Positions 33,015 through 45,206 of a DNA stretch of 64,000 nt are shown here, piece after piece. The translations under genes were made by a program, and so were the position numbers. The notes under the pieces were generated by a model. It saw only the letters and a list, made by a program, of their open reading frames with translations, was not told the DNA's origin and ran no database searches. Within the stretch, counting starts at the first letter, position 1. Each line of letters starts with the position of its first letter. Source of the DNA: Agaricus subrufescens (lineage: Eukaryota > Basidiomycota > Agaricomycetes > Agaricales > Agaricaceae); NCBI GenBank assembly GCA_029945375.1, contig CM057060.1, positions 1,116,001 to 1,180,000 of the forward strand, written 5' to 3'.

Positions 33015-35317
33015 TTAAACATGGGCAGGTTCTAGTTTCTCGTCAACCGATTTCTTATAGCTATGTCCGAAGTTCTGCATTCCATCCTTCTTAGCCTTCT
33101 TCAAGACATTGGCAATGGCATCAATTCCTGCGAGTACAATCAGCGCACGATCCTCACGAAAAACAATTGGTGGCCCCTTACCCCGATCTAAGACCTCAAG
33201 AGGAGGCCCGAATGAAAGTCTAACGAAATGATGACAAGGGGAGTGGAAAAGATCTCTACGGTGAGCGGGATTGATATCAAAGAATATACCCGGGATTACA
33301 ATCGTCTTCTCTTTGAGCAACTCTTCGAAGAACGTCTGTAAAGAAGTTAGATACATAGCAGATAAGGTCACAAACGACTGTATAGACGTACAAGGCCATT
33401 GTTCAGAGGGGGTGGGAGTCTCTCGAGGTTGAGCCAGATGTAGAAGGTACTGGTCGGGGGAATTTCGACATCAAGGTGCAGGGCGTGGAGTCGCGCGAGG
33501 ATGTGGTCTCGCTTCATCTTGAAATGTTTCTGCAGGGCAACCTTTTCCTGTGCAACATGAGCCGGATCCAAGAGGGGAATAGCCGCTAGCTGCATTCTGA
33601 ATACGTATCAATGATTGGAGTCGAAGTTCATTGATAACCAACTATCATAAACTTACGGGTGGTTAGCACCTCCATCAAGGAAGGAGCCAGCTTGAGAAAG
33701 AGCCGTAATCAAATTCTTCGGCCCAATGACCCAGCAGACACGCCAGCCCGGTAATCTCCAGTTCTGTGGTGATATCAGCATTAGGATGAGAAGATACCAT
33801 TTTGGGCAACGTTAACGACGAACCTTCGTAAGTCCATCAATAAGTACAATAGAATCCTGGATGATACAAGGATATGAACTTGGGACCCCGCCAAAAATAC
33901 AACACTCAGAGATACCTTGTTAACATCTTCTACGTATTTAGCAGCCGAGATAGACTTTCCATAGTCATGGAACCGTTCGGGGTAGATATACCAAGAATAG
34001 AACTGGACGCTGATAAGCAGCCGAAATCGCCCTAATTCGGTGCACTCACCTCATCGAGGATGACAGTCGTCCCTTCTCTTCCTAAAGATACGAGCTCTTG
34101 TAGGTCACGTCCTCTGCATGAAGTCAGGAATCGAGTCTGTTACCTCGAAATTTTTTTATTTACCGAATGACCTGGAGCAATATATTAGTCCAGTAATACA
34201 ACGAAAACTGCCAAAGTTACCTGGCCAGTGGGATTGCGAGGATTTGATGCAAGGATTACCTGAAGACCCTGCGTCTTGACATCGCGCTAAACAGAAGTAT
34301 GCTAAAGTAGATGATAAACCATTACGGCGCCATTAATTACCTTAGTCTGTTCGATATCTAGGCGATATTTATCCTAGAGCTCACGATAAGCACTTGAAAA
34401 ATGGGCCCCGAAATACACACAAACCTTCGGATCAAGACTGAGGGGATTTGGCGGTCAGACGGCGCTGAATGGAGTTGCATAGAACTTACGCTGTTGGTAC
34501 AGGAACTAGCCGACGGAAAGCACTGAGGACTTGGTCATAAGCCGTGTAGTCTGGTACTTGATAGCTCTATTTTCGTGTAAACGACGACGACGACGAAGTA
34601 ATTTATATGCTTACAGTGTAGACATCACCGATGACGGCGGCCACCCTAGAAAGACCTGAACGTCCTCCAGGAACAATGCAAACATTCTCATAGGTATATT
34701 GGCTGGTCTTCCCTTCGCGGTAAGTATGATTATAAAGGTTTGCAACAGCTTCGCGAAGAGCTGAATAAGATGGAGCCAGATAAGTTAATCGCTAAGTAGG
34801 AAATGTAGTGTTCCTGTGTACCTTTGATCCCGGTGGTCGGAGCGTACTCCAAAGAATCCAGCGGCATTTGAATGGAGGTGGGGCGCTCCGGAGCGCCAGG
34901 AATAGGACCAACCTCGGGAGCACCTTGGCCAAGGTTTGACCATTCATGGGTGCTACTGTAGCTGAACCCATTGGCCATCGCTCGATCGGAGCAGTAAATG
35001 ACGCCAGTGCTTCCTGGGTGTTCTATGCCCGGGACGGTTTCTTCTTCCTATATTGCAATGGTTAATGGATAAGGAAGGATCGGTATAAGAGGAATCCTAC
35101 TAACTGGGTCAACCAATTGCGGGAGGCCCTTGGGCTGATGACCGCGTGCTTGGCGGTATATCTGGAAGGCTTGGTTAGATCGATCATGGGGGCAAAACTA
35201 AATGAAGCAGACCTGATGTGCTTCGGATTCCTTTTCATGCTTGTGGTGCCGCAAGACGTCGCGAACCTGGTCCACGAGATTAGAAAAAGAGGCGACACGG
35301 GGGAGGTGGAAATACAT
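33015..35317 (-). CDS. PLP-dependent class I/II aminotransferase
   Basis: Fold-type I aminotransferase of unknown substrate. Fifteen exons: 35317-35213, 35161-35105, 35047-34822, 34760-34615, 34566-34490, 34437-34425, 34373-34341, 34286-34221, 34171-34164, 34113-34050, 34002-33916, 33856-33824, 33763-33657, 33596-33392, 33335-33015; 515 residues. Key blocks: EYAPTTGIKALREAVANLYN, IVPGGRSGLSR, SNPRNPTGQVIRGRDL, DEFYSWYIY, and the PLP lysine in DGLTKNWRLPGWRVCW. Exons of 13 and 8 bases are needed for PTALDPK and for GQVIRG. The start rests on joining exons 1 and 2 with an acceptor that restores IYRQARGHQPKGLPQLVDP. It is convergent with CWF19L1 (89 bases between stops) and divergent from arginase. 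A kynurenine, aromatic or other amino acid could be the donor; sequence alone does not decide. Confidence 0.9.
34581..34597. repeat. Trinucleotide repeat in an intron
   Basis: About five ACG units, inside an intron of the aminotransferase gene. It may be length-variable between strains. Confidence 0.5.
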
Positions 35318-36043
35318 GAGCTAACGTACAATATCATTGAACCAACGAGAGGGGGTACTTATACCCGAGCCAAGGCGGGGTGTCCTAAGCTGAGGCGTGT
35401 CTGAGCCAGATGGTGACATGATGTACGTAGTCTTGAAGAGAGTTGGGTCCTCGAAAGGTAGGAGTGTGCATGTTACGGTGCACGATCATGATTAACCTAT
35501 ATCGGGGCACTTCTAGTGATGGGAAATAGACCGAAACGGCACAAGTGAGAATAAAGCGACCACTGCTGGAGTAGCCGCATGGAGGTGAAACGCCCCCTCG
35601 TCACAGTAGGCGACCGTCGGCACGAGAACAATTTGCGAAATTGAGAATGGCATGATGCGCCGCAGTACGAGCCTTGAGCATGTCTGACGGACTCGCCCTG
35701 TGGCATAGCCAAATAAAAGTCAGGGACCTCGGCACCATATGTCATTATGCTCCGTTGGTCAGACTACGGGAGGAACACGGGAGAACAGCCTCTTGGCGGC
35801 TCCGTCCTACATCTCCCGCTTCCAAGTTCCCGCTCCATGTCCGGTATACTCTGGTTCACGATGTTTTACATAATATCCCCTCTGGCCGTAGACGGGACTA
35901 GCATATCTACTTATCTTCGAATCTATACACTTATATAAAGCCTCCCACCACTCGGATCCTGCAGCTGGTTTGCCACCCTCAAAAGCTTCTCTCCACCTGC
36001 AGACTGCGATCCTCGCTTTTCATTTCGAACAGCTTGCACGATA
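35318..36043. other. Divergent intergenic region, aminotransferase / arginase
   Basis: About 726 bases upstream of both genes, with a good TATA box on the arginase side and a weaker TATAAG about 45 bases before the aminotransferase start. ORFs at 35497-35745 and 35674-35938 show no motif. Confidence 0.55.
35932..35939 (+). promoter_or_regulatory. TATA box of the arginase gene
   Basis: TATATAAA, about 105 bases upstream of the ATG at 36044. Confidence 0.6.
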
Positions 36044-37441
36044 ATGCCTACCATACAATTCCTTCCTCAGCCTCTTACTGCCGCTGTACGTCACTGTGTT
36101 CCGATCTTAATAATATAATGAATTTCATCATCCGTAGATTGTCGGATGCCCCTTCAGGTCAGTCTCCTCTTCTTGTAAACGTGGGCATTGACAAATTAGG
36201 AGCATTGGTACCTTAGTGGCGGACAAGTGAGGATTTCATCAGGTAACGCGGGCGATTATAGCTCACTGCTTTGTGTAGCACAGGGCCGGCGTGGACCAAG
36301 GGCCTATCCGACTGGTAGAAGCAGGCCTTGTTGACCAACTCAAGGGGCTCGGATGGAATGTTATCTTCGATGGGCACCACCAATTCGAGGAGCATAATGA
36401 TCTGGTCGACCCGCCCATTGGCATTCTGAAGAACCCTCGAACAGTGTCTCAAGTGAATAGTTCTGTGGCTAAAGTGGTAGCCGGCCATGCGAAAAATGGT
36501 GTTCTCCCTGTGACGCTGGGGGGAGATCATTCTTTGGTAAGAGAATAGATTTAGGGCTTGTATATGCTCACTAATTTTTGAATTAATAGGCAATGGGCAC
36601 AATCTCCGGGTCACTTGCGTATGTTTCTGTCTCTCTGGCACATTAAAAGCCTCACACGGTGCAAAGGGCCCATCCAGACGCATGTGTCGTTTGGATCGAT
36701 GCTCACGCTGACATCAATACCGCTGAGACAACGGATTCCGGTAAATAGGACCGAACTAATGCCACCAATTCGCTCACATTTCAATAGGAAATATCCATGG
36801 CATGCCTTTGTCTTTTCTCCTCGGCATTGGAGAGAAAGTGAAGGAATTTGACTGGATCAAGCCCGTGTTGAGGCCAGAGCGCCTGGTATACATTGGCCTT
36901 CGTGATGTTGATGCAGGAGAAAAGCAAATATTACGCAAACACAACATCAAGGCCTTCAGTATGCACGAAGTTGATAAGTATGGCATCGGGAAAGTCGTCG
37001 AAATGGCTTTGGACCATGTCAACCCAAAGAGAGACCTGCCAATACACCTCAGTTTTGATGTAGATGCACTAGACCCTAGCGTTGCTCCGTCAACCGGTAC
37101 TCCAGTACGTTTCCACGCTTTGGTAGTTCTACTCCTGTGCTTATGTCTCGTAGGTGCGAGGTGGGCTTACGTTCAGGGAGGGACACTACATTTGCGAGGC
37201 TATCCATGAGACCGGTCTACTTGTGTCCTTGGATTTAATGGTATGCTGGCATCAAGCTTTAGCAGTCACCTTTTACTCATTGTTGCCTGCAGGAGGTCAA
37301 CCCATCTCTTGCTGAGGCTGCGGATGTCGAAAAGACTATCGCCGTTGGTTGTTCGCTCGTGAGAGCAGCTCTGGGTATGTGAAAGTTCTGGCAACATAGA
37401 CGCGTTGCTCAATATATCTTACAGGGGAGACTCTTCTGTGA
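36044..37441 (+). CDS. CAR1: Arginase
   Basis: Binuclear manganese enzyme splitting L-arginine into ornithine and urea. Ten exons: 36044-36085, 36138-36157, 36217-36226, 36279-36536, 36590-36618, 36667-36740, 36788-37104, 37154-37240, 37293-37374, 37425-37441; 311 residues. Metal ligands are all present: His108 (TLGGDHSL), Asp131/His133/Asp135 (WIDAHADINT) and Asp235/Asp237 (SFDVDALDP). Exon 3 is just 10 bases (TGGCGGACAA), exon 2 is 20 and the last coding exon 17. Together exons 2-4 restore IVGCPFSGGQHRAGVDQGP, where the last link skips a decoy acceptor. Transcription probably starts about 70-80 bases before the ATG, given the TATA box at 35932. Confidence 0.97.
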
Positions 37442-38317
37442 ACAGCTTACCATGGCTCCACTTCTCGCCTGCGCTCCCGGAATTAAGTTCTGTCAGGCTT
37501 CAATACACCCAAGTTATATAGTCCAGGGGTGTATGAATTATTCAAGTTGATAGAAAAATAGAAGCACCCTTCGAATAGTTGACTCTTCCCAGTGGTCGGG
37601 TTATTCATGAAATTGGAATAGAGTTAGAAACCAGGCGAAAGGGAAAAGAAAGAACACTACAGAAATAATGTCGAGATATGGTCTAGCTTACTTTCAGCCA
37701 TTGCGACGTTGATGCCATCCCACATGATGAGTGGCGCGCAATTGAAGGGATGGGGGGTGGATGAGAATTTGCCAGACCGAGAGCATTCAATTCATTTCAA
37801 ATTTTTGCACTTCGGGTCTGGAAAATCACCCGTGTCACAAGAGAAATGTTTCGCATCAATCAAAGAGTCGTGCTTTGAAACCTGTGAAATGTAGTGGCAC
37901 TAGTGCTGGGCACTGGAGTTCTCGGATGGTGCGAATGCGCGGTCACAAAACTAGCCGGAGGAAGGAAAAAGTCCCAAATGTGGCTCGGGTAAATATATAC
38001 ATGACGGCTGCACCGGTGGGAAGTGTTCTGTTGCCATGAGACTTGATGGAGTCGCTGTGCAGACACGAGAGCGAGAGTCTGCCAGAGACGTATTAGTGGC
38101 TGGCCCACGGAGAGCGGCGGTCGCGATGAACACGCTACATACTGCATTGCGTCTCGGACTGCGGTCGCGACACTACTCCTCAAGGCACCGGCTGGGCACA
38201 GCGGAAATCAATGATCATTGAATCAAGACTTGTCATCTGACCCTGTCAAAAGTTCAACGGCGCTTCCCGTTTGGTCATCTGTTACTCATACACCCCTTGA
38301 CTTTCAGCGTCCCAGCC
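37442..38317. other. Intergenic, kinesin upstream region
   Basis: About 876 bases between the arginase stop and the kinesin start. ORFs on both strands (for example 37860-38183 minus) have no recognisable features. Confidence 0.55.
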
Positions 38318-41300
38318 ATGGCCCCTGCGACGTCGTCGGCCGCAGCGACGACCTCGGTCCAAGTCGGTCAGTCTCAGTCTCCTCTCTGGCCCTCCAGTTC
38401 GTCTCACAGCCTCTAGCTCTTCGCATCCGACCACCGACGACCCAGGACTCGACCTCCATCCCTGTCCGCTTCCAACGTTCCGTTATCCAAGCTTCCTCCT
38501 CCACCTCCGTCTCTATCGAAACTCCCTCCATTGCTCTCGCCGGAGCAGGCGCACCAGGTGCCGCAGCTTCCTCCAGTAACGCTGGTCCCAAGAAGCAGGC
38601 TTTCACGTTCGACCAAGTCCATGGGCCCCCTGCCACCCAATATGAAATGTTCCAGTCCACCGCCATGCCCTTGATTTCTCGTTTCGTAGATGGATTCAAC
38701 TGTACCATTCTTGCGTATGGGCAAACGAGCAGCGGGAAGACATTCACCATGACTGGAATCGATTTGGAGGCTGATCCCTCTGATCCCAATAACGGAATGG
38801 GCATCATTCCTAGGGCCGTGTCGACAATCTTTTCACGCGCGAAACAACTCAAGGAGGAACGCGGGGCTGCGTGGTCGTATAATATCAAGGGGTCGTTCAT
38901 CGAGATCTACAACGAAGACCTCATTGACCTACTCAGCCTGGACGACACGACAGGGGGTAGACGCGAGGTGCAAATTAGAGAAGATAAAGATGGACACATC
39001 ATCTGGGGTGGTCTTCGCGAGGTCAATGTGAGGAACGCGGGTGAAGTAATGAGGTATGTCTCGCTCGTACTTTCTTTTGACTCTCCCTCGTTTATCTTTT
39101 CATCTATTAGTTTAATACGCAAGGGAACAGCCATCCGGCGTACCAACGAGACCGATATGAATGCCCAATCTTCTCGTTCTCATGCTATATTCTCCATTAC
39201 TCTCATACAAAAAAAATACACTGGTACGACACCACCCCGGTCCTCCTCTCCTGCACCATCCGGTCGGTCCCCATCCCGGCTTGCACGGCCAGGCTCAACA
39301 TATGCTGGTCTAAATTCATCTCATCGTGTCACTTCTCCAACTATGGGTCGTCCTTCCACTCCTAGCCTCACCGCAACTATTTCCCGGGGGGGTCTACGGC
39401 CCTCGAGCGCCTTGGGTCATGCCGGGGATCGTTCTATGCATGGTGACGAAGACTCTGGAGAATGGATTACCATAACTTCTAAGTTCCACTTTGTAGACCT
39501 TGCCGGTTCTGAACGGGTAAGGGCTTCCAAAAAAATTTTCATTTGCGAACCGAGCTCATTCTTCCCTTCTAGCTAAAGCGAACTGCTGCCGCTGGTGAGC
39601 GAATAAAAGAAGGTATATCAATAAACAGTGGTCTTCTCGCTCTTGGCAATGTTATTTCGGCTCTCGGAGACCCTTCTCGCAACAAAACACATACCGCCAC
39701 TCATATACCATATCGAGATTCCAAACTCACTCGTTTACTTCAAGATTCCCTTGGTGGAAATGCGCATACCCTTATGATCGCCTGCGTCAGTCCTGCGGAA
39801 TGGAACGCTGGCGAGACGATCAATACCCTTAAATATGCTAATCGTGCGAGGAATATCAAGAATCGTGCCGTAGTCAATGAAAAGGAGGATGGCTGGGATG
39901 ATGTTGAGTGGTTGCAGAACACTGTCACTCGTCTACGTAGGGATTTGAAGGCTCTCAAAGAGGGCAAACTCCCAATAGAGGAGTTAAAGGGACCTGATGT
40001 TGTCGAGGGTGCGGGCAAGCGAGTTCTGGCCCAGTTCACGGAGTTACAGGGCAAATATGAGGATTTACGGGAGAAGTACGTGGAGCGTACGGAGGAGTTG
40101 GGTCGATTACGAGGCGAATTGGGCGACAAACAAAGAGCGACAACAAATGGCAATGTTTCTGGGACGGCCAAATATGAGGAGATTGTGGGCCCTGTGATAG
40201 AGGAGTACGAGAAGGCGATTGCGACAATGGAAGCCGAATTGAATTTAAATCGAGCCGCATTGCGTCATACGAATGAATTGGTGGAGGAAAAGGAGGAAGA
40301 ATTGGGCTCTCTGAGTTCCCGACATGCTGCGACTGAGCTCTACGTAGAAGAACTTCGCGCTCGGATTGCTAAGTTGACGGAACGTGAGGCTTCCACCGAG
40401 GTGAGTATATCCACCGAGTTATCTGCTTTGTCCCTCAACTTGTCCAGGCATATGTTCATGACCTCGAGGAGAAGATCAAAACATACGACGAAAATACCAC
40501 TTCCTCAAGCGAATCTATATCCGATCTTAAGCGCGAACTAGCTCGATTCAAAGATTCGGAATCTTCTTCAGGGAAGTACATTGCCGACCTTGAGGCAAGA
40601 CTTTCAAAATCCGATGAGTCCATTCTCGCACTTCAGCAAAGTGTCGAACGACTAGAGCAGGAGTGCGAAAGGCGTCGTAGCGAGGTTGATGTTCTTCAGC
40701 GTAAATTGGACACGTTACAGAAAGACGGTGATGGATGGCGTGCGGATCTGGAAGAGCGTGAGAGGAAAGTCCTTGAGTTGCAGCAGAAGATGGCCGAGTG
40801 GGAAGAGAAGAAGAAGGAAGCTGGAGAAACTAGGATGCGTCTGGGTGGCGTAGTTGCCGAGGTCGTTTCTGCCAAAAAGAGCATCGAAGATCTTTCGAGC
40901 AAATCAACGTCTTTGGGGGGATCGTCGGTTGACCTTCTAGCAGGCACAACGACTCAGGCCACGATCATCGAGGAAATTTCAGAGCCTAGCGAAGACAATT
41001 CAGCGCAATTCCTCGCTCTTCAGCAAACTCATACCGCCACTCTAGCAGACCTTTCCACTGTCACTTCTAAATATCGTGATGCACTACGGGAAATTTCCGA
41101 CCTCGCCGCCCAACTAGAAGAAGCTAAGCTTGGGAGCCCTACGATCCCGGAGGATGTGCCGAGCGATGTGATTGCCGAACGAAGTGAAGCAGCCCTGGTT
41201 CGAAAACGGGCACACAGTACCAGACTTCGGGATGAACCTCACCTCAACAACGGGAGCCGACGCCTTTTTTTCCGTCAAGCGGCCTCAGCGGAGTCTCTTC

Positions 41301-44300
41301 ACTCGAGGTAAGTCGTTTCAGTTGGAAGGTATTATGTATTACTATCGCTTAACAGTCTTCTGTTACAGGTCGCTATCGCAATCTGTATCGCTCTCACAGG
41401 AGCTTTCCTCGGCGCACTTGCGCAAGGCTTCGTCTTCTTCTCACGCAAGTAGTTCTTATTCTCACTCCAATTCACCTTCCGTCCACTCTTCTCCTTCCCG
41501 CCCTAATTTATCTATATCACTTTCCTCGCCTGTTATCAATGGACACGAGAGGACAATCACCAGTTTAGAGAAAGAGATTATGCGTTTGCAGGAAGTTCTC
41601 AAGGAACGTGAAATGGAGATCACGACTTTAGAGGAGTCGTTGAAGTATGTTCAAACCAAAGTGCACAACGAGGAAGTTGCGAAACGTCGCTCAGTCGTGG
41701 AATTTGACAAGATCAATCTTTCGCCGAAAGTGCAGGACCATTTCGACCGCATCAAGGAATCGATGGTCAACGGTAGAGCTAATCATGGTCATGAATCCAA
41801 CAACTCAGAATCAGATGGTCTTTTGGAACGTCTGAATGAACTTATGCTGTATGTATAATTACCTGTTTTTCAGTCACTGTTTTTCTGATGATGGGACGGG
41901 TAGGTCTATGGCGCAAAAAGAGTCTCAGCATCGAGAGATTGTGGATGAACTTGATACTCAGTTGGTACAGACCAAACGGCAGCTGGACGAGCTCACGGCT
42001 CTATCAAGAGACCAGGTATCTATATTTAGCTTTTTGGGTAATTGGATTACTTATATATTAATTTTGTACCAGACGTTGAACATGTCGCAAGAATTCGAAG
42101 CCCTGCACAACAAGTATGCAAGCAACCTAGACGAGCTCAAAGATCAACAAGTGCTACTTCAGGAAGTTACGGAACGGAAAGCAGCGTTAGAGGCGGAGTT
42201 ACAACAAGTGACAGAAAGCCATAAAGCCGAGATCGAACTTCTGGGTCAACAGCACGAAGAAGCTATTCGTAGGAAGGAAAGAGAGGTTGAAGAGCTATTG
42301 GGCAAGATAAAGGAGGAGCAAGAGTCCGCAATGGCTGCTGTTCATGGCGAACTCAAGGAAGCTACAACTGCGCTGGAGCGGGCACGCTCGGAGCATGAAA
42401 CAGCTTTCGGGAAACTTGAGGCTGAACATGATAGCAAGCTTCAGCGCCAAATTGCCGAAGCAAATGACGTCCTTGCTACGACGCGCGGGGAGCACCAGAA
42501 AGCCATCGACAAACTCACTGCTGAGAATGCTGAGGCCCTACGCCAAAAAGATGTCCAGGCTTCGACGGTCTCGCAGACCACTGAGGAAGAGTACTATAAC
42601 GCTCTTACAAAATTACGCAGTGATCAAGCAGAGACTATCAAGAGGATGACGGCTGAAAACGATGCAACCATTGAACGCTTGCGGGCCGAGCATGCCAGCG
42701 AGCTAAGGATGGTTGAAATCGCTCAACAAGGCTCATTATCCGAATCTGAATCATCTCGTAATCTCGCTATCAAGGAATTGCAGGAAGAACATACCGCCGC
42801 ATTCGCCCGCAAGGAAGCGTCTTTTGTTGAAGAAATGGAAGCTTTGAAGGGATCTCATACGCGTGCCTTGCAGTCTCTTGACGATGATTATGGAATACAA
42901 CTGGACCGGCTTCGCCTCGAGTTAGGATCTTCGAGCCTCAAGATAAAGGAGGAGTGGAGAAAGGAGGTCGAAACCCTGAATCTAGCCCTCTCTGAGGAGA
43001 AAGATAAAGGCACATCCGCGTTGTTGAAACTCACTAAAGAGTCAGACGCCGCTTCTCAAGCCATTCGGGAACAGAACGCAGCTGTGCTCCAGGAGGTGGA
43101 GCGAAGTCACCTAGAAGACGTTGAGAAATTGAAGGCTCTTCACGCCTCTGCTTTGCAAGAGGCACAAACGCGTACCGATGAGGAGCTGAAAGCCCTGGCT
43201 CGGTCACACGAAGACGCACTCCGCGCTATAGAGGAGAAGGAATCCGAACTAGAGGCAGTAAAGCGCCAGCACCAGGAAACCTTAGAACAGCAGACCCTAG
43301 CGCATGAGGATGCCCTTCGTCGTCTGGTGGACGAACACGATCAGAAACTCGCCTCGGCCAAGGAAGAATCCGAAGCAATCCAACGTCAGCACCAGGATGC
43401 GCTTGAGAATACCCGTCAGGAGCGCGAACGAATTTCTGCAGAACACAGCACGACACTGGAAAGTTTGCAGACTGCGAACCTTACCGAGCAACAGCAGCAA
43501 CGGGAGCGCCTGGAGCAGGAACACGCTGCTATCCGCGAGAAGGAGCGTGCCGAGCTTGAGGACAAGCATAAACAAGAAAAGCTAGCTCTTCAGAAGGACT
43601 ATGAGCTTTTGGTGCAGGAGCTTGAGGCTCACAAGGCGGCTGCAGAGGAATTTACCATGCTTCGCGAGCAAAGTCTAGTCAAGCACGAGAACGCTATGGC
43701 AGAAAAGACAAAGGCAATCCAGGAAACGCAGGAACAAGTAACGTTGGTCAGCCAGGAACGAGACGAGCTTGCTGCAGAATCTGCACACCTTAAAGCGGAG
43801 TTAGACAAGACCCGAAGTGAACAAAAACAACTTGTCCAAGAGGCCTCGAAACGTGAATCCCTTGTGCTCGAACTTGAGCGCCACCGATCACTCATCGTGG
43901 AGCTCCAAGAAAGTTTGCAGAAGGTCAAGGACGAACATGATATTCTGCAAATTGAGCGGAACAGACAAGATACTGTGGTCCGCGACCTGCAAGCACAGAT
44001 AGCACGCAGCTCCTCTCCTCCGAATATTCGATCCCCCGAGCGACATCTAGGCTACCCACGTGCCTCTGGCCTCCCACCCGCTAAACTACCACCTCCCAAT
44101 CCGCCTCCCTCTGTGCCACCTCCACCAGCGCCCCGTCTTGCTAACCATATTAATGGTGACTCCAATCTCAGCACTTCATCTCAGTCTTCCCATGTCACGT
44201 CTTCAAGCGGTAGGGATTCGCAGAGCGACTCAGTTGCTACCTCCCTTGGGCAATCTTCCGTCAATGGTCACCCTACCGTTGACCTCAAACTAACCGCCAA

Positions 44301-44755
44301 GATGGAGCAACAAAGTAAACAAATCGAAGAACAGGAGGTCATGATAAAGACTCTCAACAAGCAGTTAACACACTGTGAAAGTGATCTTCAGACCCATATG
44401 GACCTTGTTGCTACCCTCGAAACGTCACTCGGTGATTCAGAAAAGAACCGTAAGTTTTTCTCTCTTGAATGTTAACTCACCACTCAATCGCAATCTAGTC
44501 CGTAAAGCCCGTATGCAAGCCACAGAGCTAGCTCGGGAACGTGATACCCTTAATAACCGGATCGAGAATTTGCGCAGCGAGCTTTCCGACGCCCGAAACG
44601 AAGTCGCCGATGTCCGACGGTCAATAGTCGAAGAGAAGCACTCCCTTGAGCAGCGTCTCGAGGAAGAAAAGAGAGCCAGGGAACGCGTACGCCAGCAACT
44701 CGACATACGGACAGAGGAACTGCAAAAGCGAAAATCCAAGTTTGCATGCCTATAA
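38318..44755 (+). CDS. Large kinesin with long coiled coil (kinesin-4/KIF21-like)
   Basis: Microtubule motor with an N-terminal motor domain. Nine exons: 38318-38366, 38417-39053, 39111-39516, 39573-40400, 40448-41307, 41369-41848, 41904-42015, 42073-44449, 44499-44755; 2001 residues. Motor about 12-465: VQVALRIRP, P-loop GQTSSGKT (118-125), switch [14 protein letters not shown], switch [10 protein letters not shown], and [21 protein letters not shown] Ser/Pro/Gly-rich insertion of about 80 residues (about 268-346) splits the motor between IQKKY and the strand before VDLAGSE. From ~470 to ~1785 the protein is mostly heptad-rich coiled coil. A Pro-rich patch ([20 protein letters not shown], about 1790-1812) and a Ser-rich spacer precede a final coiled coil. 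Subfamily assignment to kinesin-4 is from overall layout and is less certain than the kinesin call itself. Confidence 0.94.
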
Positions 44756-45206
44756 TTTCAACCCGCCCACATATTGTACTTCTTAAGGCACACCGGAACC
44801 TCCTAGAGAGTTTCTTTTTTTGTTAATCCATGTTTTTATAATCTCGACGACACATTCCTTAGCGTCTTTCGTTATTGATTCCTGGCACCTTAGGTTCTTC
44901 AATTAGTGTTGATACCCTCTATTATTAGCTTCATACGGTCGGTTTACCATGGGTTTATTATGCCTGTGTTTTGTACGGTTTTCACCCTTCTAGTCATGCT
45001 CGCTATTCCTTATATATTTTAAGACCCGAGTATTGGCCAGGGCATGTATTTATTTTCTTCCGATACGATTAATCGTCGATTATCCCCTTTTTATCAATCT
45101 CCACGGGCCCCGGGCAATCCGCATTTGCCATTTGGAGCAGTAAATTCTTGTGGATATATTCGACACTTCCCCGCATGAGACTCGTTGTTTTTCCGATACT
45201 TACTCG
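44756..45206. other. Intergenic
   Basis: About 450 bases holding the kinesin 3' flank (T-rich at 44815-44840) and the promoter of the dehydrogenase. No gene seen. Confidence 0.55.

Noticed and set aside
36213..36683. 156-codon minus-strand ORF opposite arginase
   Set aside because: Overlaps conserved arginase exons on the other strand; no recognisable product.
38304..38900. 198-codon minus-strand ORF opposite the kinesin motor
   Set aside because: Shadow of the kinesin exon; no motif and no splice partner.
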